Part shown: piece after piece, positions 9,801 to 16,996 of the stretch
Position numbering within the stretch: position 1 is the stretch's first letter
How the letters are laid out: every line of letters starts with the position of its first letter
Assembly: GCF_004745865.1 (NCBI RefSeq)
Contig: NZ_SRKZ01000002.1
Span: forward strand, 806,001-870,000
DNA length: 64,000 nt
Source: Hymenobacter wooponensis
GTDB taxonomy: Bacteria > Bacteroidota > Bacteroidia > Cytophagales > Hymenobacteraceae
Direction of reading: 5' to 3'
The notes under the pieces: model-generated
Database searches by the model: none
Seen by the model: the letters and a program-made list of their open reading frames with translations, nothing else
What the model was told of the DNA's origin: nothing
Translations under genes and position numbers: made by a program

Positions 9801-10059
9801 CTTCTGGCCCGACGACTACCAGGAGCCCAACGTGCTAACCTACCTCAAGGAGAAGAAGATCGACCTGGTCATCAACATCCCCAAGAACCTCTCGAAGGGC
9901 GAGCTGGACAACGACTACAAAATCCGTCGCACCGCCATCGACTTCGGTATCCCGCTGCTCACCAACGCCCGCCTGGCTAAAGCCTTCATTCAAGCCTTCT
10001 GCCGGCTGGAAATGAAGGATCTGAAGATCAAGAGCTGGAACGAGTACAAGGCGATGTAG
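6829..10059 (+). CDS. carB: carbamoyl-phosphate synthase, large subunit
   Basis: Makes carbamoyl phosphate from bicarbonate, ammonia and two ATP. The protein has 1076 residues, a full-length two-synthetase-half enzyme. The N-terminal nucleotide region reads ALKIGEAGEFDYSGSQA, closer to the eukaryotic form than to the E. coli one. The N-terminal half contains NARLSRSSALASKATGYP and the C-terminal half repeats this as NIRASRSYPFVSKVSG. The C-terminal MGS-like allosteric domain (from about residue 940) includes KGYTIYATQGTHRF. A short hairpin (CCGGC/GCCGG at 6753-6766) lies in the leader. Confidence 0.96.
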   Translation: MEKPQKVLILGSGALKIGEAGEFDYSGSQALKALKEEGIRTILINPNIATVQTSDNIADDVYFLPVTPYFVEEVIKKEKPDGILVAFGGQTALNCAVALFRGGVFEKYNVKVLGTPVQSIIDTEDRDIFKEKLDQIGVLSARSVAVTNMEDALAAAEKIGFPIIVRAAFALGGLGSGFANNMDELRALAQKSFTTSDQILVEESLKGWKEVEYEVVRDQYDNCITVCNMENFDPIGIHTGESIVVAPSQTLSNREYHKLRSISIKTIRHLGIVGECNIQYALDPVSEDYRVIEVNARLSRSSALASKATGYPLAFVAAKLSLGYSLSELKNSVTKTTSAFFEPALDYVVVKLPRWDLGKFEGVNRQIGSAMKSVGEVMAIGKSFEEAIQKGLRMLDTGKRGFVANKPEQVDNATIDKLLSEPNEERIFAINLAFEAGYTLEQVHDLTKIDHWFLQRLYTIFELSNQLAAKRGSGVDALETGLLRDVKKAGFSDQQIAVKLLGQGDVKADELLVRARRKALGVLPVIKQIDTLAAEFPAKTNYLYSTYHGTENDLQPEADKSIMVLGSGVYRIGSSVEFDWCGVNAVQTAAEEGYKTIIINYNPETVSTDYDVSDRLYFEELSFERVMDILEFEQPEGVILSTGGQIPNNLATRLADANAPILGTAPARIDEAENRHKFSSIMDELGIAQPRWKELTSLDAMFEFVGEVGYPVLIRPSYVLSGAAMNVVSNAFEMEAFLKAAAEVSAEYPVVVSEFMQDAKEIELDAVADKGEIVSYAISEHVEFAGVHSGDATMYYPPQKVYVRTIRKLKTIAEKIAKRYEISGPFNIQFLDKNGEIRVIECNIRASRSYPFVSKVSGNNLIKKATQVLLGKKVTRDESERVYDLPFVGVKAPQFSFTRLPGADPVLRVDMVSTGEVGCLGDTAEEALLKSMLSVGYKIPQKSVLISGGPIKSKVALLSATEMLVKKGYTIYATQGTHRFFAENGIPSSLLFWPDDYQEPNVLTYLKEKKIDLVINIPKNLSKGELDNDYKIRRTAIDFGIPLLTNARLAKAFIQAFCRLEMKDLKIKSWNEYKAM

Positions 10060-10086
10060 AGACGGGTAGTGCCTATAGTTAACATT

Positions 10087-10188
10087 AGAACGTCATGCTG
10101 AGCGGAGCCGAAGCATCTCTACCTCTGGCTAATCCTGTCGTGAGGACGAAGCAGTAGAGATGCTTCGGCAAGCTCAGCATGACGTTCT
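10087..10188. repeat. GTCATGCTGAGC-family inverted repeat, paired copy
   Basis: Arms at 10087-10122 and 10154-10188 are inverted copies (AACGTCATGCTGAGC... and ...GCTCAGCATGACGTT), differing only by a small change in the middle (GGAGCCGAAGC against GCTTCGGCAAGC), around a 31-base loop. Related arms occur singly at 11028-11060 and about 48004-48041, and as pairs at 14253-14332 and 45495-45613. The right arm runs into the GIY-YIG gene leader, which extends the reading frame upstream (MLRQAQHD...) although the true start is further in. Confidence 0.88.
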
Positions 10189-10207
10189 GCTTTTTTTAAG
10201 CAGCTAT

Positions 10208-10498
10208 ATGTACGTCTATATCCTGACCAACCCGATCAAAACTGTCTTATACATCGGCGTCACTAATCACCTCACGCGACGCCTCTATGAGCATAGCAGC
10301 GGCCGGGGTGCTGCGAACAAATTTACTGGCCGGTATCAGGCGGATTTGCTGGTTTACTTTGAGCTTTGTTCGGATGCTACGCAAGCCATTGCGCGAGAAA
10401 AGCAGTTGAAAGGCTGGACTCGCCGGAAGAAGAATGTGTTGATTACAGCGTTTAATCCGACGTGGCAGGTTATTGATCTAGAGACATGGATAGGGTAA
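10208..10498 (+). CDS. small GIY-YIG endonuclease-domain protein
   Basis: A 96-residue protein that is essentially one GIY-YIG domain of the UvrC/homing-endonuclease superfamily. It shows YVYILTN (GIY equivalent) at the start, VLYIGVT (YIG), an arginine in LTRRLYEH, the glutamate in AREKQLKGW and a late Asn. The ATG at 10208 is preferred; the longer frame from 10160 only translates the repeat arm. It sits between copies of one repeat arm (10154-10188 and 11028-11060, same orientation), which suggests that it travels with, or acts on, that repeat; this is inference. Confidence 0.85.
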   Translation: MYVYILTNPIKTVLYIGVTNHLTRRLYEHSSGRGAANKFTGRYQADLLVYFELCSDATQAIAREKQLKGWTRRKKNVLITAFNPTWQVIDLETWIG

Positions 10499-10526
10499 AA
10501 ATGAAAGCCGTAGCAGGTAAGCACAA

Positions 10527-11000
10527 ATGAATAACCTGTCTAAGCTGAACTCACTTTGGAAAGATCTGAAGATAAGAACAGTAGAAACTGCTACTGAGAG
10601 CCAGGTTGCTGAGCTTGAAGTAAGCCATAATTTGCAGCTACCTCAAGACCTACGCGATTACTTCACAGCTATAAACGGCACCGACGGAGAGTCTGATAAT
10701 GAGCTTTTTAGCTTCTACACACTTGCTCAATTTCAAGCGGCTACTCAGGTATTAGGCGCTTGGCAAAATGGCATTCCCAGGCACAGCGACGTATTAGATA
10801 AAATACATGGCATTGAAACGTACTATGTATTTGCAGACTATTTCATTTCCCTAACCTTTTATGCCATAAAGCTATATCCTACAGCATCCGCTGAAAACGA
10901 GGTTTATGCAATCTGTGGCAGAGATTATAAAGTTATAGCCAAGTCATTTTCTGAGTTTATTGATATGTACTTGCAGCAATCCGCTGAACTTATCATTTGA
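10527..11000 (+). CDS. SMI1/KNR4 family protein
   Basis: A 157-residue protein of the SMI1/KNR4 (SUKH) superfamily, judged from the N-terminal pattern LEVSHNLQLPQDLRDYFTAINGTDG followed by a hydrophobic region and a C-terminal AKSFSEFIDMYL. Such proteins are often immunity proteins to contact-dependent toxins, but no toxin is nearby. The coding sequence is clearly AT-richer than carB and argF', in keeping with horizontal gain. It lies 28 bases after the GIY-YIG gene and inside the same repeat-bounded interval. Confidence 0.8.
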   Translation: MNNLSKLNSLWKDLKIRTVETATESQVAELEVSHNLQLPQDLRDYFTAINGTDGESDNELFSFYTLAQFQAATQVLGAWQNGIPRHSDVLDKIHGIETYYVFADYFISLTFYAIKLYPTASAENEVYAICGRDYKVIAKSFSEFIDMYLQQSAELII

Positions 11001-11027
11001 TCAACCCTGCTACATCAGCTATGAAGC

Positions 11028-11060
11028 GGTAGAGATGCTTCGGCAAGCTCAGTATGACTT
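11028..11060 (+). repeat. single arm of the GTCATGCTGAGC-family repeat
   Basis: Matches the right arm of the pair at 10154-10188 in the same orientation (GTAGAGATGCTTCGGCAAGC, then CTCAG.ATGAC). It therefore forms a direct repeat around the GIY-YIG and SMI1 genes, just before argF'. Confidence 0.85.
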
Positions 11061-11092
11061 CCTTTTAGGCCTAGGCCACTCAACACCTACTA

Positions 11093-12037
11093 ATGAAAAA
11101 CTTCACCTCCTTCGCCGATGCGGGCGACTATAAAGCGCTGTTGCAGCAAGCCTTGGAAATCAAGGCAAATCCGTACGGATACCAGCACATTGGCAAGAAC
11201 AAGACCGTAGGGCTGATCTTCTTTAACCCCAGCCTGCGCACCCGGCTTAGCTCGGTGAAGGCGGCCTACAACTTGGGCGCGCAAGCCTGGGTGCTCAACG
11301 CCGGCGCTGACTCCTGGACACTGGAAATGGCCGATGGCGCAGTGATGAACGGCGGTACTCAGGAGCACATCAAGGAGGCCATTGCTGTGATGAGCCAATA
11401 TTGCGACGTACTGGGCGTGCGCACGTTCCCCACGCTCAAGGACCGTGAGGCCGACTACAGCGAGGAAGTCTTCAATAAGATTCTGAAGTACGCCACCGTG
11501 CCGGTTATTAGCCTGGAAAGCGCCACGCTGCACCCGTTGCAGTCGTTTGCCGACCTGATTACGGTAGCCGAAACTAAGAAAAAGGACCGCGTTAAAGTGG
11601 TGCTAACCTGGGCCCCGCATGTGCGCGCCCTACCCCAGTGTGTGCCCAACTCGTTCAGTGACTGGTTCTCGGAAGTTGACTGGGTGGACTTTGTGATAAC
11701 ACACCCTGAAGGCTACGAGTTGAACCCCAAGTTCACTAAAGGGGCCCGCATAGAGTACGATCAGAAGAAGGCCCTGGAAGGCGCCGACTTCGTGCAGGCC
11801 AAGAACTGGAGCAGCTACCAGGACTACGGCCAAGTTATCAGCAACGACCCCAGTTGGATGCTCACGCCCGAGCACATGGCTGGTACCAACGACGCCAAGT
11901 TCCTGCACTGTTTGCCGGTGCGCCGCAACGTGGAAGTGTCGGACGCCATTCTGGACTCGCCGAACTCCCTGGTGATTCAGGAAGCAGGCAACCGGGTGTT
12001 TTCCATGCAAACCGTGCTGCACGAGTTGCTGAAATAG
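11093..12037 (+). CDS. argF': N-acetyl- or N-succinyl-ornithine carbamoyltransferase
   Basis: Carbamoylates an N-acylated ornithine with carbamoyl phosphate, the step served by carAB upstream. The protein has 314 residues. The carbamoyl-phosphate loop is FFNPSLRTRLSS (residues 43-54; SLRTR in place of the STRTR of ornithine carbamoyltransferase), followed by LHPLQSFAD and the HCLPVRRNVEVSD signature near the C-terminus. SLRTR is the known mark of the acyl-ornithine enzymes of Xanthomonas and Bacteroides. Acetyl versus succinyl preference cannot be decided by eye. It closes the arginine cluster and faces a convergent aminotransferase. Confidence 0.92.
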   Translation: MKNFTSFADAGDYKALLQQALEIKANPYGYQHIGKNKTVGLIFFNPSLRTRLSSVKAAYNLGAQAWVLNAGADSWTLEMADGAVMNGGTQEHIKEAIAVMSQYCDVLGVRTFPTLKDREADYSEEVFNKILKYATVPVISLESATLHPLQSFADLITVAETKKKDRVKVVLTWAPHVRALPQCVPNSFSDWFSEVDWVDFVITHPEGYELNPKFTKGARIEYDQKKALEGADFVQAKNWSSYQDYGQVISNDPSWMLTPEHMAGTNDAKFLHCLPVRRNVEVSDAILDSPNSLVIQEAGNRVFSMQTVLHELLK

Positions 12038-12074
12038 CCCCAAGGGGGTGCCTTGTCAGGCACTTAGAGATAAA

Positions 12075-12135
12075 CAGGCTCTTCTTATGCGTCAACGACT
12101 GGCCTAGCGCCTCGTTTACGCGTAGGAAGAGCCTG
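12075..12135. terminator. bidirectional hairpin between convergent genes
   Basis: Arms 12075-12091 and 12119-12135 (CAGGCTCTTCTTATGCG and its complement with two mismatches) lie between the argF' stop and the stop of the convergent aminotransferase. There is no clear U-tract. Confidence 0.6.
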
Positions 12136-12174
12136 CTCATATCAGCATAATGGGTGAAGGCACCGTTGACTGGC

Positions 12175-13416
12175 CTAGCGCAGATTGCGCACAGCCTCGA
12201 GAGCTTGCTCTATTTCTTCTTCGGTGTTGATGATGCCAGGCGTGAAGCGGGCATAGTTGTAGTGCGTGTAGGGTGCTTTCGTGGCGACAATCTTTTGCTC
12301 CTTGAGCCGCTCGATTACCTTATCGGTATTGTAGCCGCGCACCTCGAAGGAGGTAATACCGGAGGACAGCTCGTCGGAGAGAGGCGTGTGCAACGTGACG
12401 TGGGACATAGCGGCCAAGCCCTCCTTGCACTGGCGGTTGAGCTGGTGTACCCGCTCACAAACCCGCTCTCGGCCAAGCTGCTCCATAAACTCAAAGGCCG
12501 CCGTAAAGGCCCAGCGGTTCTCCAGCGAATGGAAGCCGCCGGGAGTCATCTGCTTGCCATCCATGTGGTCGGGGCGCTCATTTTTCTCAATGATAACATC
12601 CATGGCCTCGGTATAGCTGGGGATGATGGGCGAAACCGTTTGCCAGGCGGCGTGCGTGGCGGCCACTAGGCCAGTCCCGCGCGGGCCGTAGAGCCACTTG
12701 TGGCCGCTGGTGATAAAAAAGTCGCAGCTTAACTCCGGGAAGGTATCGCGCTCAATGCCGAAGCCGTGCACGCCATCTACTAGCAACAGCGCCCGGTCGG
12801 CTTCGTCGCGGTGGCGGTTGAGGTCGGCTAGGGCTTGCCCAATGAGGCCTACGGGCGTTTTGAGGCCAGTGCTGGAATGCACCCACGTAATGCCGACCAC
12901 CCGTGTTTCGGGACGCACCGCCCGCACGATGGACTCCACCATTTCCTCCTGGGTTACGTGGTGGAGGCGGTCATACATCCGCACTTTCCGGTAGGTGGCG
13001 CCGGTGCGGGCTGTGGCCTGCCGGATGGATTCGTGCTGGGAATAGTGGTCGTGCTCGGTGGTCAGAATCTCCTGGCCCGGCTGCAGGTTAAGGCCCGTGT
13101 AGATCATGCCCAACCCCATAGTGGTGCTGTCGGTGAGGGCAATGTTATCGGGGTCGTCGAGGTGGAGGTAACGGGCAGCGGCTTGGCGCACCTTCTGCAT
13201 CTCGTCGTTTTCCATGTCCAGTGTATTGAACACGGGGTTCTCGTCGAGGACGCGCCGGTAGTTGGCAATGGCCTCGCGGACTGGCCTAGGGTTAGAGGCA
13301 ATGAATTGCGAAGCTCCCAGGTGCAGGTAGTCGGGCGACAGGTTGAACTGGGCGCGGACGTCTTCCCAATATTGTGCAGTTGACTGGGGTTGGGTGGGCT
13401 GTTTTTGATGAATCAT
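12175..13416 (-). CDS. class V aminotransferase, isopenicillin-N-epimerase-like
   Basis: A PLP-dependent fold-type I enzyme of 413 residues from ATG 13416 (an in-frame ATG at 13449 would add 11 residues). The PLP lysine is in SGHKWLYGPRGTGLV. Other features are the SHAT-like DSTTMGLGMIY and VDGVHGFGI with the PLP-contacting Asp. The pattern is that of the CefD/cysteine-desulfurase-like group, whose members act on many amino acids, so no substrate is assigned. The TAG stop is embedded in TAGGCCA. It is alone on this strand between two hairpins. Confidence 0.85.
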   Translation of the reverse strand: MIHQKQPTQPQSTAQYWEDVRAQFNLSPDYLHLGASQFIASNPRPVREAIANYRRVLDENPVFNTLDMENDEMQKVRQAAARYLHLDDPDNIALTDSTTMGLGMIYTGLNLQPGQEILTTEHDHYSQHESIRQATARTGATYRKVRMYDRLHHVTQEEMVESIVRAVRPETRVVGITWVHSSTGLKTPVGLIGQALADLNRHRDEADRALLLVDGVHGFGIERDTFPELSCDFFITSGHKWLYGPRGTGLVAATHAAWQTVSPIIPSYTEAMDVIIEKNERPDHMDGKQMTPGGFHSLENRWAFTAAFEFMEQLGRERVCERVHQLNRQCKEGLAAMSHVTLHTPLSDELSSGITSFEVRGYNTDKVIERLKEQKIVATKAPYTHYNYARFTPGIINTEEEIEQALEAVRNLR

Positions 13417-13560
13417 GCGGGCGGAACACATGGAAAAAGAACGGAACATACCGCTAGGATTCAGCGGTGCATCTTTTTTTACGCGCCGGTCGAAAGAGCC
13501 GTTAAAGCGGGAAATACGGAAATTATGGTGCGTATAAATCCCTCAGAAGCCCTTTATCTT

Positions 13561-13626
13561 GTACCTGCCGACAACACAACGCCCAATGACCGGGAGGCCA
13601 TTGGGCGTTGTGTTGTCGGCAGGTAC
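13561..13626. terminator. 28-base perfect hairpin between two minus-strand genes
   Basis: Arms 13561-13588 and 13599-13626 are perfect inverted copies around a 10-base loop. The hairpin begins 12 bases past the stop of the lipoprotein gene (13639). No T-run follows on either strand, unlike a classical intrinsic terminator. Confidence 0.7.
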
Positions 13627-13638
13627 AGCCTGAGTGGC

Positions 13639-14169
13639 CTAGAGCGGATCGGCAGTTACTTTGAAGCGCGAATCGGCCCGGATGGTGATGTCGCGGCTGA
13701 TGGCTTTGCGGATGCGGGCTTCGGTGGACAGCGTGTAGCTGCTGGCCTTGATGTACTTATCGAGCTTCGCGGTGGTTGGGGTCAGCTGGATGGTATTGAC
13801 GCCCATGGGTACGTTGTCCTGAGATGCCAGCAGAATTCGGTCGTTGCCGTCGGTGCTGATGTAGAAGCTGATGCTGCTCAGGAAGTCGAAGTTCTCGGAG
13901 CTAGGATCGGTGACGGTGAGCGTGAGGCGGTCGAGCTTCACGTCTTTTACCAAGTTGGCGCTGGTGTTTTCGTTCTTGAACTTCTCGTCGGAGCGCGTGG
14001 GAACGGTGATGGGCGAAACGGGCGTAACCACGTTCACCGGGAAGCCCGTCGCAATTTTAACCGACTGCGAGTCTTCGATAGTGAAGGTCAGCAGCTTGTC
14101 AATTTTGTCGCAGCTAGAGAGGAAAACTAGCAAGGCCAGAACAGGAGCTAGAAAGAGGACTTTTTTCAT
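13639..14169 (-). CDS. predicted lipoprotein of unknown function
   Basis: A 176-residue protein beginning MKKVLFLAPVLALLVFLSSC, a signal peptide with the lipobox LSSC, so it should be lipidated at Cys20 and exported. The remainder is rich in Ser/Thr and beta-type segments (LDRLTLTVTDPSSENFDFL, SISFYISTDG) with no recognised catalytic motif. I do not assign a function. The stop TAG is part of TAGGCCA, and a 28-base perfect hairpin follows. Confidence 0.8.
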   Translation of the reverse strand: MKKVLFLAPVLALLVFLSSCDKIDKLLTFTIEDSQSVKIATGFPVNVVTPVSPITVPTRSDEKFKNENTSANLVKDVKLDRLTLTVTDPSSENFDFLSSISFYISTDGNDRILLASQDNVPMGVNTIQLTPTTAKLDKYIKASSYTLSTEARIRKAISRDITIRADSRFKVTADPL

Positions 14170-14252
14170 AGAGGTTGCAATTTGAGCGGAAGTTACGAAA
14201 TCAACTTCAACCCGGATTGCATTTTATAGTCCGCCTACTGTTTGCATAAAAC

Positions 14253-14332
14253 TGTCATGCCGAGCCAAGCGAGGAATCTGGGTGAACCTCTTCACAGATG
14301 CTCTCAGATTCCTCGCTTGGCTCGGCATGACA
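14253..14332. repeat. GTCATGC-family inverted repeat, second subtype
   Basis: Perfect 28-base arms (14253-14280 and 14305-14332) start TGTCATGCCGAGCCAAGC. They share the GTCATGC-GAGC outer half with the copies at 10087 and 45495 but have a different inner half. The repeat lies between the 5' end of the lipoprotein gene and the 3' end of the hmgA-like gene. Confidence 0.85.
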
Positions 14333-14355
14333 TTGCCACTGGCCTAGGCCACTCG

Positions 14356-15564
14356 CTAATCCATCATGTCGGCGGAGCGCGGTGGGTCGGGCACGAAGCC
14401 GGGCTGCCAACTCATGGGATAGCGGCTGTCCACGTAAGGCAGGGCGGCTTCGGTGAGGTAAAGCGGGCGGAAGGTATCTACCATCACGGCTAGCTCGTGG
14501 GTTTCTTTTTTGCCGATGCTGGCCTCCACCGTGCCGGGGTGCGGGCCGTGGGGGATGCCGCTGGGGTGCCAGGTAAACGAAGCCAAGTCCACGCCCTTGC
14601 GCGACATGAAGTTACCGGCCACGTAGTACAGCACCTCGTCGGAATCGACGTTGGAGTGGTTGTAGGGCGCCGGAATGCTCAGGGGATGATAGTCGAAGAG
14701 GCGCGGCACGAAGGAGCAGATGACAAAATTGTGGCCCTCGAAGTGCTGGTGCACGGGTGGCGGCTGGTGCAGGCGGCCCGTAATCGGCTCGAAATCATGA
14801 ATGCTGGTGGCATAGGGGTAGAAGTAGCCGTCCCAGCCCACTACGTCAAACGGCGAGTGGCCATAGGTAAGCGTGTGCAGCAGACCGTCTTTCTTGATCT
14901 TCACCACGTACTCGCCCGATTCCCGCTCATCATCGGTCACCAGCTCATGCGGGGGCCGGATGTCCCGCTCGCAGTAGGGTGAGTGCTCCAGCAGCTGCCC
15001 AAAGTGGTTGCGGTAGCGGCGGCACGTTTCCACGGGGCTAAACGACTCAATGATGAGCAGGCGCACCGGGCCTTCCTCGAAGTGAAGCTGGTGAATGATG
15101 GTGCGCGGAATGATGACGTAGTCGCCGGGCTCGAACTGCACTTTGCCCAGCTGGCTCCACAGCTCGCCGCGGCCTTCGTGCACGAAGATGACCTCATCGG
15201 CGAGGGCGTTCTTGTAGTAGTACTCCATGCGCCGCTCCGTGGGGTTGCAGATGCTGAGCGTCACGTCGGCGTTGCCGAGCATGGTTTGCCGGGCCTGCAG
15301 GTAGTCGCCGCCGGTGGTGGTTTGGGCTAGGGTGCGCAGGTGCGCTGGCTCCAGGGGCCGGTCTTTCAGCAGCTTGGGCGCAAACGGCTCGGGCTGCCCT
15401 ACGGTTCTGATTTCGGTGGGCGGGTGCTTATGGTAGAGCAGCGACGAGACGCCATGGAAGCCCAGCGTGCCTACCAGCTGCTCCGAGTACAGGGAACCAT
15501 CGGGCTGGCGGAACTGGGTATGGCGCTTGCGCGGAATCTGGCCGAGGCGGTGGTAGAAAGCCAT
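14356..15564 (-). CDS. hmgA: homogentisate 1,2-dioxygenase family protein
   Basis: Ring-opening Fe(II) dioxygenase of tyrosine/phenylalanine breakdown. The protein has 402 residues from ATG 15564 (MAFYHRLGQIPRKRHTQFR); the longer frame to 15705 only translates an intergenic repeat. The cupin region shows FEPGDYVIIPRTIIHQLHF, and the metal region near the C-terminus includes HNFVICSFVPRLFDYHP and SFTWHPSGIPHGPHPG. The family is the short Bacteroidota form. No other tyrosine-degradation gene is adjacent, so the pathway assignment rests on family alone. Confidence 0.87.
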   Translation of the reverse strand: MAFYHRLGQIPRKRHTQFRQPDGSLYSEQLVGTLGFHGVSSLLYHKHPPTEIRTVGQPEPFAPKLLKDRPLEPAHLRTLAQTTTGGDYLQARQTMLGNADVTLSICNPTERRMEYYYKNALADEVIFVHEGRGELWSQLGKVQFEPGDYVIIPRTIIHQLHFEEGPVRLLIIESFSPVETCRRYRNHFGQLLEHSPYCERDIRPPHELVTDDERESGEYVVKIKKDGLLHTLTYGHSPFDVVGWDGYFYPYATSIHDFEPITGRLHQPPPVHQHFEGHNFVICSFVPRLFDYHPLSIPAPYNHSNVDSDEVLYYVAGNFMSRKGVDLASFTWHPSGIPHGPHPGTVEASIGKKETHELAVMVDTFRPLYLTEAALPYVDSRYPMSWQPGFVPDPPRSADMMD

Positions 15565-15638
15565 GGTGCAGAAATGAGTTGGGTGGGAAATACGAGTGGG
15601 TAGGCGAGAATGTGAAGGTAAGAAGGTTTGGTGGTTGG

Positions 15639-15770
15639 CCTCACCCCCAGCCCCTCCGGGAGAGGGGTGCGTTCTGGTATTAGTGAGCAATGCACAGTGG
15701 GTCATTGCTCATTATTCATTGCCCTCGTATGACACCCCTCTCCCGGAGGGGAGGGGCTGGAGGTGGGGTT
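15639..15770. repeat. C/G-rich inverted-repeat element, copy 2
   Basis: Left arm about 15639-15670 (shortened by a few C bases relative to the other copies) and right arm 15732-15770, inverted around a loop of about 60 bases. It lies in the divergent region between the hmgA-like gene and the transglutaminase-like gene. Confidence 0.85.
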
Positions 15771-15820
15771 TTACCTGCAACCATTTGAATATCTCATCGG
15801 TTACACCCTCACTCCTATCG

Positions 15821-15828
15821 TATCTTTG
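15821..15828 (+). promoter_or_regulatory. candidate -7 box of a Bacteroidota promoter
   Basis: TATCTTTG matches TAnnTTTG and lies 30 bases before the start of the transglutaminase-like gene. No good -33 TTG is seen at the expected distance. Confidence 0.45.
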
Positions 15829-15857
15829 CGCTTTATTTCAGCCGCTACTTTATTCTC

Positions 15858-16877
15858 TTGCCCGTGCCGTCTCCTATTTCTCGCTTGCTGCCGCTTCTGC
15901 TGACTGGCCTAGGCCTGTTCTCCGTGGCCTCAGTGCCTAAAACAGCGGAGCCACGTACCCGCACCTTCAACTTCGAGTACACCGCCACGGTGCCCGCGCA
16001 AGCTGCCGGCGTGAAAGAAGTAGACCTGTGGCTGCCCGTACCGCACAATGACAAGTCGCAGGATATCCGGGACCTAAAAATCACGGCACCCGTGGCTTAC
16101 GAGGTCAAGACCAGTTCGTACGGCAACCAGGTGCTACACGTGCACGCAACCGGCGCGGCCTTGCAGGGTTTCACGGTGAGCATGAAACTACAGGCTACCC
16201 GCCGTGAGCACCTCAACCCTACGCTGGCGGGCCAACCTGTTTCTCGCAAAGACCTAGCCCCCGCCGACCCCAATATGAAGCGCTGGCTAGCGCCCGATAG
16301 CCTTGTCCCCCTCGACCCTAAAATCCGATTGTGGTCGCAGGAGGTAATAGCGAAGGCCAACGCCAAAACCGATCTGGAGAAAGCCAAGGCTATCTACGAA
16401 CACGTGGTCAGCACCGTGACCTACGACAAAACCGGGCAGGGCTGGGGCCGCGGCGACATCTACTACGCCTGCGACGCCCGCCGCGGCAACTGCACCGACT
16501 TCCACGCCGTGTTTATTGGCTACTGCCGCGCGGCGGGTATCCCAGCCCGCTTCAGCATTGGCTTTCCGCTGCCCCCCGAGCGCGGCACTGCCGAGGTAAA
16601 AGGCTACCACTGCTGGGCCGAGTTTTATACCAAGGAAACTGGCTGGGTACCCGTTGATGCTTCCGAAGCGGCCAAGAACCCCGCTAAGCGCGCCTACTTC
16701 TTTGGGGCGCACGACGAGAACCGCCTAGAGTTTACCCGGGGCCGCGACCTAGTGCTAGCTCCGCGTCAGCATAGCGGCGCGCTCAATTACTTCATCTATC
16801 CCTATGCTGAGGCCGATGGCCAGCCAGTAAGTGGCCTACAGCAGCAGTTCCGGGTGCAAGACCTGGCGAAGAAGTAA
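15858..16877 (+). CDS. exported transglutaminase-like domain protein
   Basis: A 339-residue protein with an N-terminal hydrophobic signal (LLPLLLTGLGLFSVASV). An N-terminal beta domain (about residues 35-120) precedes a transglutaminase/papain-like core. The likely triad is the Cys in RRGNCTDFHAVFIGYCRAAGIPAR, the His in GYHCWAEFY and the Asp in GWVPVDAS. Such proteins are usually cysteine proteases or peptide-modifying enzymes of the cell envelope; the substrate is unknown. The start is TTG 15858; GTG 15864 is possible. It is convergent with the S41 protease. Confidence 0.82.
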   Translation: MPVPSPISRLLPLLLTGLGLFSVASVPKTAEPRTRTFNFEYTATVPAQAAGVKEVDLWLPVPHNDKSQDIRDLKITAPVAYEVKTSSYGNQVLHVHATGAALQGFTVSMKLQATRREHLNPTLAGQPVSRKDLAPADPNMKRWLAPDSLVPLDPKIRLWSQEVIAKANAKTDLEKAKAIYEHVVSTVTYDKTGQGWGRGDIYYACDARRGNCTDFHAVFIGYCRAAGIPARFSIGFPLPPERGTAEVKGYHCWAEFYTKETGWVPVDASEAAKNPAKRAYFFGAHDENRLEFTRGRDLVLAPRQHSGALNYFIYPYAEADGQPVSGLQQQFRVQDLAKK

Positions 16878-16928
16878 TCATTATCGAACTGCTTAGGTAG
16901 TCAACATTGCCCGTCATTTCTTGCAATA

Positions 16929-16983
16929 CACCCAACAACAAAACGCCCGCGGCTAGTAGCTGCGGGCATTTTGTTGTTGGGTG
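16929..16983. terminator. 22-base hairpin between convergent genes
   Basis: Arms 16929-16950 and 16962-16983 (CACCCAACAACAAAACGCCC and on) pair with one G-U position around an 11-base loop. It sits between the transglutaminase-like stop and the S41 protease stop, so it can serve both strands. Confidence 0.75.
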
Positions 16984-16996
16984 CCTGTAAAGCCAT

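Noticed and set aside
10160..10207. Extended start of the GIY-YIG gene (MLRQAQHD...)
   Set aside because: This part is the translated repeat arm; the domain begins at ATG 10208.
12154..12669. Open frames antisense to the class V aminotransferase (also 12835-13383)
   Set aside because: Shadows of the PLP enzyme; no start signal or family.
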